This document shows positions 43,436 to 51,196 of a stretch of DNA of 64,000 nt, in pieces (the first letter of the stretch is position 1; every line of letters begins with the position of its first letter). The notes under the pieces were generated by a model that was given only the letters and a program-made list of their open reading frames with translations, made no database searches and was not told where the DNA came from. The DNA comes from Zunongwangia atlantica 22II14-10F7 (lineage in GTDB: Bacteria; Bacteroidota; Bacteroidia; Flavobacteriales; Flavobacteriaceae). The stretch spans positions 62,001-126,000 of the forward strand of contig NZ_ARYN01000004.1 in assembly GCF_002094855.1 (NCBI RefSeq). Reading direction: 5' to 3'. The position numbers were made by a program, and so were the translations under genes.

Positions 43436-46159
43436 TTAATTTCTTCCAATGGCTCTTGTTGGTTGTCTTCTGGCTTCATACTTAATATCGCTAAGCATCG
43501 AAGCTTTTATCCCAATAAAGAAATTCCATGATCTACGTGCACTAAAAGGCACCCAGCTAAAACTCATACGCCAACTATCTAAATCTCTTTGAAAACGAAG
43601 CTGAGTATAGGTAAAACCACGTTCTCTTAAATCGAATCCAGATGAAGCACCAACGGCCCATTTTGGTGATAATTCTACATCTCCAGAAAACATGATGGAG
43701 TGAGATGTAATTTCACTTTGGCGTTGCTGGTTGCTATATGTCATGGTATAAGATAAGCGTATATCCCACGGAATTTTATAGTTGTACCATTTTTTGTTTT
43801 CATTATCCTCTTTGCCTTCAAAAGGATCTTCGTCCTCATAAAGATTGCCATCTAAATCGGTGTTTTTTCCGAAGAGATCATCGGGGCGACCACCATTTCG
43901 TTTAGATTCATTATCTATTTCATCTTCATTTTCATCGTCTTTATCAGAAAAATCTTTGCTAGAAAATGAATAGCCAAAACTTACATTAGCATTGGTAAGC
44001 CTAAATAAACTACCACCATTGGCAATATTTAGTTTATCGATTCGCTGGTTTCTGTTGTTTAAAGCATAAGGATCCAGGTTACCGGTAAAATTAATGTCTA
44101 GTTTATTTTGAACAATTGGAATACCACCACGTACAGAAATTGGTGCAAGCTTTAAAGAATCTGCAGCCAGGTTATAAGAGGTACTTAAGCTAAAATTGTT
44201 TAATAATTTAATCTTTTTTGGCTCGGTTGCCGTACTGTCCTTATCCCGTACTTTTGCCTCTAAGGTGTTACTAATGCTTAAACCAATAGAGCTTGAATAA
44301 TTTTGGTTTGGTGCACCATATAAACTTCCTGTAAAACGGGAATATTCAACAAGCTCGGTTAAACCATCGGTTAGCGATGTACGCTCGTAAGTATCGTAAT
44401 ATTGATCGAAGGCAGGATTTATTCCATAACTTATAGAAGGTCGCATCACATGCCGTATTGCCTGGATTTTACTGTCTTTACTAAAATCTTTACGTCCATA
44501 TAAGGTGGTTCCTATACTGGCGTTAAAATTATAAGTACGATAAGAATCAAAACCATTTATGGTATCTATAACCACGGCATTGCTGGCCTGATCAAAAGAT
44601 CTTTCAAAAGTTTTAAATACCCAGTTTTCTTCAAAATTGGTACTAGCACTAACACTAAAATATTTTAGGATTTTAAAGTTGGTAGCAAGCGGAATACTAT
44701 GTTGTGCACCCATCACAGCGTCAGCAAACATTTCTGGCTGAAAGAAAAGTGAATCTGTGGTATTAAACCTGTTTTCAGCTCTTAAGTTATACTGAAGGTT
44801 TATATTTTGAATAATTCCTTTTTTAGAACCGCCTTTTGGTGCAAAGGGATAAATCCTGTCTACACTTGCCTGTAAGGTAGGAAGTGTCATATTAATTTCT
44901 CCGGTATTGGTATTTTGGCTGTGTGTTGCTGTAAGACTGAAGTTTACACCAGGTGTACTCTCAAATGTTTTACTGTAAGAGACTGAAGAACTTAGCGTGT
45001 TATTCAAAAAGTTAGCTGTATTACTTTGATTTACAGATTGTTGGTAGTAATTGCTACTTCCCAGGTTTACCGAGGCCGAGAATCGTGAAGATGGGCTTGC
45101 TTTTGCATCCTGGCTATGTGACCATCTAATATTATAAACAGAGCTTTCTGAAAAGTCTGGAAAACCTCTTTCGCTGTTATATTGTCTCTCGTACCTAAAA
45201 CTAAAATTCCCTCTAAATTTGTATCGTTTGGTATAACTAGATTCCAGGCGCATCGCATAACTACCATTAGTATAATAGTCACCAACTGCCAAAAGATCGG
45301 CATAATCACTTAATGCGAAATAATATCCACCATTTTGCAGAAAATAACCCTGTTGGCTATCTCCAAAAGAAGGGATTATAAAACCAGAAGTACGCTCCTC
45401 GGTAAGTGGGAAATATCCAAAAGGTAAACCAAGCGGTGTTGGAATATCTGCGATATACATATTTACCAATCCAGAGACAATCTTCTTGTCTGGAACAAAC
45501 TTAATCTTTCGAGCGTAGAAATAATAATCAGGATCGTCTACATCTTCAGAAGTTGTAAAACGCACATTTTTCATAAAGTAAACCGAATCATTCTCGCGCT
45601 TAGTTACCTGTCCTTTTACATTAAAAGAAGCTTCCTGAGTTCTGGAATTATAAACAAGCGCACGTTCGCTATCAAAATTAAATCGAATAGAATCGGGTTC
45701 TACTGTTTTACCACCTTGCGTAAAAACCGGGGTTTGTATGTATGCGCCTGTAGAATCTGTAATTCCGTAGGCGTAAACTTCATTCCGCTCGTTATCAATA
45801 ATTATATAACCAGCATCGATGGTCATATCCTGATAAATAACCTGAGCTTCGTTATAGAGATACATTTTTTTCTTCCGGTTGCTTAAGCGCATATAATCTG
45901 TTGCTTTGTACTTCACAACATCTGTAATCATGCGATTTTGGCGGGGCTGTTTTAAGGTGTCTCTTTCAAAAAGGCCAAGAATACTATCCTGCGTTCTTAC
46001 CAATTGGGCTAATGGCAACGTACTCACCATAACCAGTGAATCTTTTTTAGCTTCTATTCTAATACTTTGATTTTGTTGTAGTTCCTGAGCTTGTAAAAAG
46101 GCACTGGAGAACAATAGAAAAATACAGCAAAAAAGTATATTAGGTATATTTGTTTGCAA
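43436..46159 (-). CDS. LptD-like LPS assembly outer-membrane protein
   Basis: A 907-residue outer-membrane protein. A signal peptide is followed by an OstA-like jellyroll region (residues about 85-230: YNEAQVIYQDMTIDAGYIIIDNERNEVYAYG), then LPFGYFPLTEERTSGFIIPSFGDSQQGYFLQNGGYYFALSDYADL and a long beta-barrel. It is the Bacteroidota form of LptD, which inserts lipopolysaccharide into the outer leaflet. An acidic, Asn/Asp/Glu-rich insert lies near residues 740-790. It is divergent from the amidase gene. Confidence 0.9.
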   Translation of the reverse strand: MQTNIPNILFCCIFLLFSSAFLQAQELQQNQSIRIEAKKDSLVMVSTLPLAQLVRTQDSILGLFERDTLKQPRQNRMITDVVKYKATDYMRLSNRKKKMYLYNEAQVIYQDMTIDAGYIIIDNERNEVYAYGITDSTGAYIQTPVFTQGGKTVEPDSIRFNFDSERALVYNSRTQEASFNVKGQVTKRENDSVYFMKNVRFTTSEDVDDPDYYFYARKIKFVPDKKIVSGLVNMYIADIPTPLGLPFGYFPLTEERTSGFIIPSFGDSQQGYFLQNGGYYFALSDYADLLAVGDYYTNGSYAMRLESSYTKRYKFRGNFSFRYERQYNSERGFPDFSESSVYNIRWSHSQDAKASPSSRFSASVNLGSSNYYQQSVNQSNTANFLNNTLSSSVSYSKTFESTPGVNFSLTATHSQNTNTGEINMTLPTLQASVDRIYPFAPKGGSKKGIIQNINLQYNLRAENRFNTTDSLFFQPEMFADAVMGAQHSIPLATNFKILKYFSVSASTNFEENWVFKTFERSFDQASNAVVIDTINGFDSYRTYNFNASIGTTLYGRKDFSKDSKIQAIRHVMRPSISYGINPAFDQYYDTYERTSLTDGLTELVEYSRFTGSLYGAPNQNYSSSIGLSISNTLEAKVRDKDSTATEPKKIKLLNNFSLSTSYNLAADSLKLAPISVRGGIPIVQNKLDINFTGNLDPYALNNRNQRIDKLNIANGGSLFRLTNANVSFGYSFSSKDFSDKDDENEDEIDNESKRNGGRPDDLFGKNTDLDGNLYEDEDPFEGKEDNENKKWYNYKIPWDIRLSYTMTYSNQQRQSEITSHSIMFSGDVELSPKWAVGASSGFDLRERGFTYTQLRFQRDLDSWRMSFSWVPFSARRSWNFFIGIKASMLSDIKYEARRQPTRAIGRN

Positions 46160-46179
46160 TGCTTTAAGTACTATTTTTG
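46149..46179 (+). promoter_or_regulatory. Promoter of the amidase-MCE transcript
   Basis: TTTG (46149-46152), 19 bases, TATTTTTG (46172-46179): an excellent Bacteroidota sigma-70 promoter. The -33 box lies inside the first codons of lptD on the other strand. The leader to the amidase gene would be about 110 bases. Confidence 0.7.
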
Positions 46180-46206
46180 TAAAGAATGGCTTACTTTTTG
46201 AGTTTC

Positions 46207-46214
46207 CAAAATTA
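46207..46214 (-). promoter_or_regulatory. Probable -7 box of lptD
   Basis: The minus strand reads TAATTTTG, matching TAnnTTTG, 47 bases before the lptD start. The -33 region has GTTAG but no TTTG. The two divergent promoters face each other across about 30 bases. Confidence 0.45.
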
Positions 46215-46295
46215 CATATATTTTTTTAGCTAACTTTTGTGATTGCGCGAAAATAGTAATTAAAATATTCACCCAAGAATTAGCGTTACTTAATT

Positions 46296-47426
46296 ATGAG
46301 AACGAACGTACTTCATCTTTTAGTATTATCTTTTTTTTTAGTTTGTAATCAGCAATTTTTTGCTGCTGAAAAACCTATGCCTACAGATCCTTTTGTGGTG
46401 GTATTAGATGCCGGCCATGGAGGGAAAGATCCTGGTAATATGGGGAATGGATATAAGGAAAAGGATATCGCCTTAAGTATAGTTTTAAAAGTAGGGAAGG
46501 AGCTTGAGAGTAGAGGGATAAAAGTGGTTTATACCCGTAGTACAGATGTGTTTATTCCTTTAATGGAGCGTGGGCAGATTGCAAACGATGCAGAAGCAGA
46601 TCTTTTTGTTTCTGTACATTGTAACTCGCATAGTTCACAGGCATCGGGAACTGAAACTTTTGTTTTGGGGCTAAACAGAAATGAGACTAATTTTGAAGTT
46701 GCCAAGCGAGAGAACTCGGTTATTTATATGGAGGAAGATTATAAGGTCACGTATAATGGTTTTGATCCTAATTCTCCCGAGTCTTTTATAGGGATGACCC
46801 TAATGCAGGAAGAATATTTAAATCAAAGTATTCTTTTAGCAGATCTTATTCAGAAGAAATTCACCAATGATTTACAACGTAAAAATAGAGGCGTAAAAGA
46901 AGGAGCATTAATTGTACTGCACCAAACTTATATGCCAAGCGTTTTGGTGGAAGTTGGTTTTTTAACCAATAACAGCGAAGGTGCTTTTTTAAATAGTGGT
47001 TCTGGCCAAAATAAAATGGCCAGTGCGATTGTAGATGGTATTCTAGGATACGGTGAACAAATTAACCTTTCGGCTATAGAAAGTATTAGTCAGTCTCAGC
47101 CTAAAGTACCAACCTCAGAATCTGGTGTGAGTATCGATGGGCAACCGGCAGATTATTATGAAGGGATAATTTTTAGCGTACAGTTGGCGGCAGGTTCAAA
47201 AAAATTAGATACCAAATCTTACAATTTTAAGGGCTTAAGTAATGTCTTCAGAAAAAAAGAGGGCAAACTTTACAAATATTACCTTGGAGAGACTTCCAGT
47301 TATCTTGATATTCAGAAGATTCATCAAAAAGCAGTTAGCAAAGGTTATCCTAATAGTTACATTGTAGCCTTTAAAAATGGGGAAAAGATTACAGTTAATG
47401 AGGCGTTAAAAACTAATCTCAATTAA
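46296..47426 (+). CDS. N-acetylmuramoyl-L-alanine amidase, AmiC-like
   Basis: A 376-residue exported enzyme. The amidase_3 domain starts FVVVLDAGHGGKDPGNMGNGYKEKDIALSI (zinc His), has YTRSTDVFIPLMERGQIAN, VSVHCNSHSS and ends near VLVEVGFLTNNSEG with the catalytic Glu. About 130 further residues form a C-terminal part with a SPOR-like look (FSVQLAAGSKKLDTKSYNFKGLSNVF..). It cleaves the bond between muramic acid and the stem peptide, for daughter-cell separation. The MCE gene follows. Confidence 0.92.
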   Translation: MRTNVLHLLVLSFFLVCNQQFFAAEKPMPTDPFVVVLDAGHGGKDPGNMGNGYKEKDIALSIVLKVGKELESRGIKVVYTRSTDVFIPLMERGQIANDAEADLFVSVHCNSHSSQASGTETFVLGLNRNETNFEVAKRENSVIYMEEDYKVTYNGFDPNSPESFIGMTLMQEEYLNQSILLADLIQKKFTNDLQRKNRGVKEGALIVLHQTYMPSVLVEVGFLTNNSEGAFLNSGSGQNKMASAIVDGILGYGEQINLSAIESISQSQPKVPTSESGVSIDGQPADYYEGIIFSVQLAAGSKKLDTKSYNFKGLSNVFRKKEGKLYKYYLGETSSYLDIQKIHQKAVSKGYPNSYIVAFKNGEKITVNEALKTNLN

Positions 47427-47481
47427 AGGACTTTCCTATATTTATCCCTAAATTTGTTTGCATATATAAAATTACTAGCTT

Positions 47482-48432
47482 TTGAAGATTTCTAATGAGG
47501 TTAAAACCGCTATACTTGCCATTATAGCTATTGTACTATTAATTTTTGGTTATAGTTTTTTAAAGGGCAAGAATTTACTGGATTCCAGTCGAACCTTTTA
47601 TGCTGTTTACGACGAGGTTGAAGGATTATCTCCATCATCTGCGGTTACTATAAATGGTCTTAAAGTAGGCCAGGTTACAGATATTAATTTCCTAAACGAG
47701 CAGGGACAACTTTTAGTCACTTTTACTGTAGAGAAAGATTTTAAATTCTCTAAAAACAGTATGGCTAAAGTTTATGGCGGTGGAATTATAGGTGGTAAAT
47801 CTTTAGCTATTATCCCAGAATATGAGGAAGGTTTAATGGCAAAATCTGGTGATACCTTACCAAGTAATGTTGAAGAAGGGATTATGGAGCTGGTTAACGA
47901 AAGGCTTACGCCACTTCAGGAAAAATTAGAGCGAACAGTAGTTAGTGCAGATTCTTTATTAACTTCAATAAACGAGCTATTAAACGATAGCACTACTTAT
48001 AATATCAATAATACCTTTAAAAATTTAAATCAAACTATGCGTTCTCTAAAAGGAACCAGTATAGCTTTAGAAGGTATTGTAGAAGGAAATGCTAATAATT
48101 TAAATCAGACGTTTACTAACCTTAACGAAATGTCTGGTAATTTTAAAACAGTTTCAGATTCTTTAAAAGCCATTAATCTTGGCCAGATCACAGATGATCT
48201 TGAAACTGTAGTAGCCGATTTTAGAGGGATTGCAGATAATCTTAACAATGGTGAAGGTACGGCAGGAAAACTGCTTAATGATGATAAAGTTTACAATAAT
48301 TTAGATCGCGCTACAAAACAACTGGAAGAATTACTTCAGGATATAAAATTAAACCCGAAACGATATGTTCATTTCTCTGTTTTCGGGAAAAATCCTGGGC
48401 CTTACGAAGAGCCTAAGGATTCTTTAAAATAG
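47482..48432 (+). CDS. MlaD/MCE family lipid-transport protein
   Basis: A 316-residue protein with one N-terminal membrane helix (residues 8-27) and an MCE domain (FYAVYDEVEGLSPSSAVTINGLKVGQVTDINF..). A long helical, Asn-rich tail with heptad character follows. MCE proteins form hexameric rings that pass phospholipids between membranes with an ABC transporter. No mla ATPase or permease is nearby. The start is a TTG (TTGAAGATTTCT), as no ATG is near the helix. An IS-like or other insertion is not seen. Confidence 0.88.
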   Translation: MKISNEVKTAILAIIAIVLLIFGYSFLKGKNLLDSSRTFYAVYDEVEGLSPSSAVTINGLKVGQVTDINFLNEQGQLLVTFTVEKDFKFSKNSMAKVYGGGIIGGKSLAIIPEYEEGLMAKSGDTLPSNVEEGIMELVNERLTPLQEKLERTVVSADSLLTSINELLNDSTTYNINNTFKNLNQTMRSLKGTSIALEGIVEGNANNLNQTFTNLNEMSGNFKTVSDSLKAINLGQITDDLETVVADFRGIADNLNNGEGTAGKLLNDDKVYNNLDRATKQLEELLQDIKLNPKRYVHFSVFGKNPGPYEEPKDSLK

Positions 48433-48439
48433 TAGCGGT

Positions 48440-49780
48440 ATGCAAATCGTAGCACAAATTGTATTTCTAATTGCCCTTGTTTTTGGTGTTTCTTTTTTTG
48501 TAAGGAATATCAAAAGGATGCTTAGAAATATAAAATTAGGGAAAGCCATAGATCGATCAGATAATCCATCAGAGCGTTGGTCTAAAACCTTAAGAATAGC
48601 CTTTGGCCAAAGTAAAATGGTTAGAAAACCTGTTTCAGGATTTCTTCATGTAATTGTTTATTTAGGCTTTGTAATTATAAATATTGAAGTCCTGGAAATT
48701 ATTATCGATGGCCTTTTTGGGACACATCGTGTACTTTCTTTTATGGGCGGATTTTACAATGCGCTTATAGGAATTTTTGAAGTTTTAGCTTTATTGGTTT
48801 TTGTGGGGGTTATCATTTTCTGGATTCGAAGAAACGTACTTAATATTTATCGGTTTTTATGTAGAGAATTAAAAGGCTGGCCTAAAAACGATGCCAACTA
48901 TATTCTTTATTTTGAAATGGTATTAATGACGCTTTTCTTAGTAATGAATGCGGCAGATTATCAGCTTCAGCTTAACGGTGCTGCACATTATGCGCATGAA
49001 GGCGGAATTATAGGTGGTTTTCCTATAAGTCAGTTTATTGCGCCGCTTTTTGAAGGTATATCCAACAGTACTTTGATTATTATCGAAAGAGCAACCTGGT
49101 GGTTGCATATCCTCGGAATTTTATTTTTCCTGAATTACTTATATTATTCAAAACACTTACATATTCTTTTAGCTTTTCCTAATGTGTATTTTTCTAAGTT
49201 GAAGCCAAAGGGAGAGATGGATAATCTTGAAGCTGTTAAAAATGAAGTAGCACTAATGATGGATCCTAATGCCGATCCTTTTGCTGCACCAGCTGAAGGG
49301 GAAGAAGAAGGAGAACCAGAAAAATTTGGAGCTTCAGATGTGATGGATCTTAACCAGGTTCAGTTATTGAATTCTTATACCTGTACCGAGTGTGGACGTT
49401 GTACGGCCGAGTGTCCTGCTAATCAAACCGGTAAGAAATTATCTCCACGTAAGATCATGATGGATACCAGGGATCGTCTTGAAGAGGTAGGAGAAAATAT
49501 CAATAAAAACGGCAAATTTGAAGATGATGGCAAGCAATTGCTAGATGACTATATTTTAAGGGAAGAGCTTTGGGCATGTACAACCTGTAATGCCTGTGTA
49601 GAAGCCTGCCCGGTAGGTATCGATCCGCTTTCTATTATTTTAGATATGCGTAGATACTTGGTTATGGAGCAAAGCGCCGCTCCTAATGAGTTAGCAGTTT
49701 CGTTAACTAATATTGAAAATAATGGTGCTCCCTGGCCTTATAATCAAATGGATCGATTAAACTGGGCAGAAGAAAATTAA
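48440..49780 (+). CDS. Membrane-bound (4Fe-4S) protein, HdrD/NarI-like
   Basis: A 446-residue protein. The first about 240 residues hold six hydrophobic helices resembling the cytochrome-b type NarI domain, with several His residues. Then come two 4Fe-4S motifs: CTECGRCTAECP and CTTCNACVEACP. It looks like a quinone-linked electron-transfer subunit. The next gene supplies the CCG-domain partner. The exact donor and acceptor are unknown. It starts seven bases after the MCE gene. Confidence 0.88.
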   Translation: MQIVAQIVFLIALVFGVSFFVRNIKRMLRNIKLGKAIDRSDNPSERWSKTLRIAFGQSKMVRKPVSGFLHVIVYLGFVIINIEVLEIIIDGLFGTHRVLSFMGGFYNALIGIFEVLALLVFVGVIIFWIRRNVLNIYRFLCRELKGWPKNDANYILYFEMVLMTLFLVMNAADYQLQLNGAAHYAHEGGIIGGFPISQFIAPLFEGISNSTLIIIERATWWLHILGILFFLNYLYYSKHLHILLAFPNVYFSKLKPKGEMDNLEAVKNEVALMMDPNADPFAAPAEGEEEGEPEKFGASDVMDLNQVQLLNSYTCTECGRCTAECPANQTGKKLSPRKIMMDTRDRLEEVGENINKNGKFEDDGKQLLDDYILREELWACTTCNACVEACPVGIDPLSIILDMRRYLVMEQSAAPNELAVSLTNIENNGAPWPYNQMDRLNWAEEN

Positions 49781-49803
49781 TTGAAATTATAGAATTTTAG
49801 ACT

Positions 49804-50595
49804 ATGGCAGAAGCGATTAAAGTACCAACCATGGCAGAATATATGGCTGAAGGTAAAAAGCCTGAAGTGCTGTTTTGGGTTGGCTGTGCAGGAAGTTTTG
49901 ACGATCGTGCCAAAAAAATAACCAAGGCTTTTGTAAAGCTTTTAAATGAAGCAGGAGTAGATTTTGCAGTTTTGGGTACAGAGGAAAGTTGTACTGGAGA
50001 TCCTGCAAAACGTGCCGGGAATGAGTTTACATTCCAAATGCAAGCTGCAATGAATATCGAAGTTTTAAATGGCTACGAGATCGAAAAAGTAGTTACGGCA
50101 TGCCCTCACTGTTTTAATACCATTAAAAACGAGTATCCTTCTTTGGGCGGGAATTACCAGGTAATGCACCACACTCAATTTTTAAAATCTTTGCTGAATG
50201 AAGGAAGATTAAAAGTTGAAGGTGGAAAATTTAAAGGTAAGCGTATCACTTTTCACGATCCTTGTTATTTAGGAAGAGCTAATGGTGAATACGAAGCGCC
50301 TCGTGATCTTCTTAAGAAACTGGAAGTAGAGCTTATCGAAATGCGCAAATGCAAAAGCAATGGATTATGTTGCGGTGCAGGTGGCGCACAAATGTTTAAA
50401 GAGCCAGAGCCTGGTAATAAAGATGTAAATGTTGCCCGAACGGAGCAGGCTATGGAAACAAAACCAGAAGTTATTGCTGCAGGCTGCCCTTTTTGTAACA
50501 CGATGATGACAGATGGTGTTAAAAGTAAAGAAAAGGAAGATAGTGTAGCTGTAATGGATGTCGCCGAAATGATCGCTAACGCCAAGGATCTTTAA
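49804..50595 (+). CDS. Fe-S binding protein with CCG domains, HdrB/LldE-like
   Basis: A 263-residue soluble protein with two cysteine-rich CCG-type domains: VTACPHCFNTIKNEYP and later SNGLCCGAGGAQMF, plus FWVGCAGSFDDRAKK at the start and AAGCPFCNTMM near the end. Such domains bind unusual Fe-S clusters in heterodisulfide reductase, glycolate oxidase and lactate-oxidation complexes. It should form a complex with the membrane Fe-S protein encoded 23 bases upstream. Confidence 0.9.
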   Translation: MAEAIKVPTMAEYMAEGKKPEVLFWVGCAGSFDDRAKKITKAFVKLLNEAGVDFAVLGTEESCTGDPAKRAGNEFTFQMQAAMNIEVLNGYEIEKVVTACPHCFNTIKNEYPSLGGNYQVMHHTQFLKSLLNEGRLKVEGGKFKGKRITFHDPCYLGRANGEYEAPRDLLKKLEVELIEMRKCKSNGLCCGAGGAQMFKEPEPGNKDVNVARTEQAMETKPEVIAAGCPFCNTMMTDGVKSKEKEDSVAVMDVAEMIANAKDL

Positions 50596-50710
50596 TTCAG
50601 ATATTTAAAAAATAAAATCCGTTAAAGCTGATTTTGTATGAAATTTGGCAGTTTTTTTGCGACTATATTTTATGCAAATAAGCTTTAAATAATAAAATTA
50701 CCACCACAAT

Positions 50711-51196
50711 ATGTTAGTACCTTTTGAATCCTTACCAGATAATTCACGAGTGTGGATTTATCAATCAAATCGTTCTTTTACAGATGAAGAACTAGTTGAA
50801 ATTAAACAAAAATTAGATGAATTTTTAACCCAATGGACGGTACATGGTGCCAATCTTCAGGCGGGTTATGAGATAAAATATAAAAGGTTTATCACTATAG
50901 GTTTAGATCAGGAAGTTAATGCAGCTTCAGGATGTTCAATAGATGCTTCAGTTCACTTTATTCAAACGCTTGAAAAAGAATATAATGTTGATCTTTTAGA
51001 CAAGATGAACGTTTCTTTTAAACAAGGTGAATTTGTAGCTTATAAACCTTTAGCAGATTTTAGAAAATTAGCTAAAAATAAGTCGGTTTCGTCTAAAACA
51101 ATCGTCTTTAATAATCTTGTAAATAACAAAGCTGAATATCTTTCAGATTGGGAAGTTCCTGCATCAGATAGTTGGCACAAGAGATTTATGAGCTAA
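50711..51196 (+). CDS. Conserved flavobacterial protein of unknown function
   Basis: A 161-residue cytosolic protein found across Flavobacteriaceae and often labelled 'ABC transporter ATPase'. I see no Walker A, Walker B or ABC signature in it, so that name looks unjustified. It contains LPDNSRVWIYQSNRSFTDEELVEIKQKLDEFLTQWTVHG and FITIGLDQEVNAASGCSIDASVHFIQTLEKEY. The stop codon overlaps the start of the next gene (TAATG), so it is translated together with the NagZ-like hydrolase. Confidence 0.8.
   Translation: MLVPFESLPDNSRVWIYQSNRSFTDEELVEIKQKLDEFLTQWTVHGANLQAGYEIKYKRFITIGLDQEVNAASGCSIDASVHFIQTLEKEYNVDLLDKMNVSFKQGEFVAYKPLADFRKLAKNKSVSSKTIVFNNLVNNKAEYLSDWEVPASDSWHKRFMS

Noticed and set aside
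50711-51196. ABC transporter ATPase annotation
   Set aside because: No nucleotide-binding motifs are present in the 161 residues.
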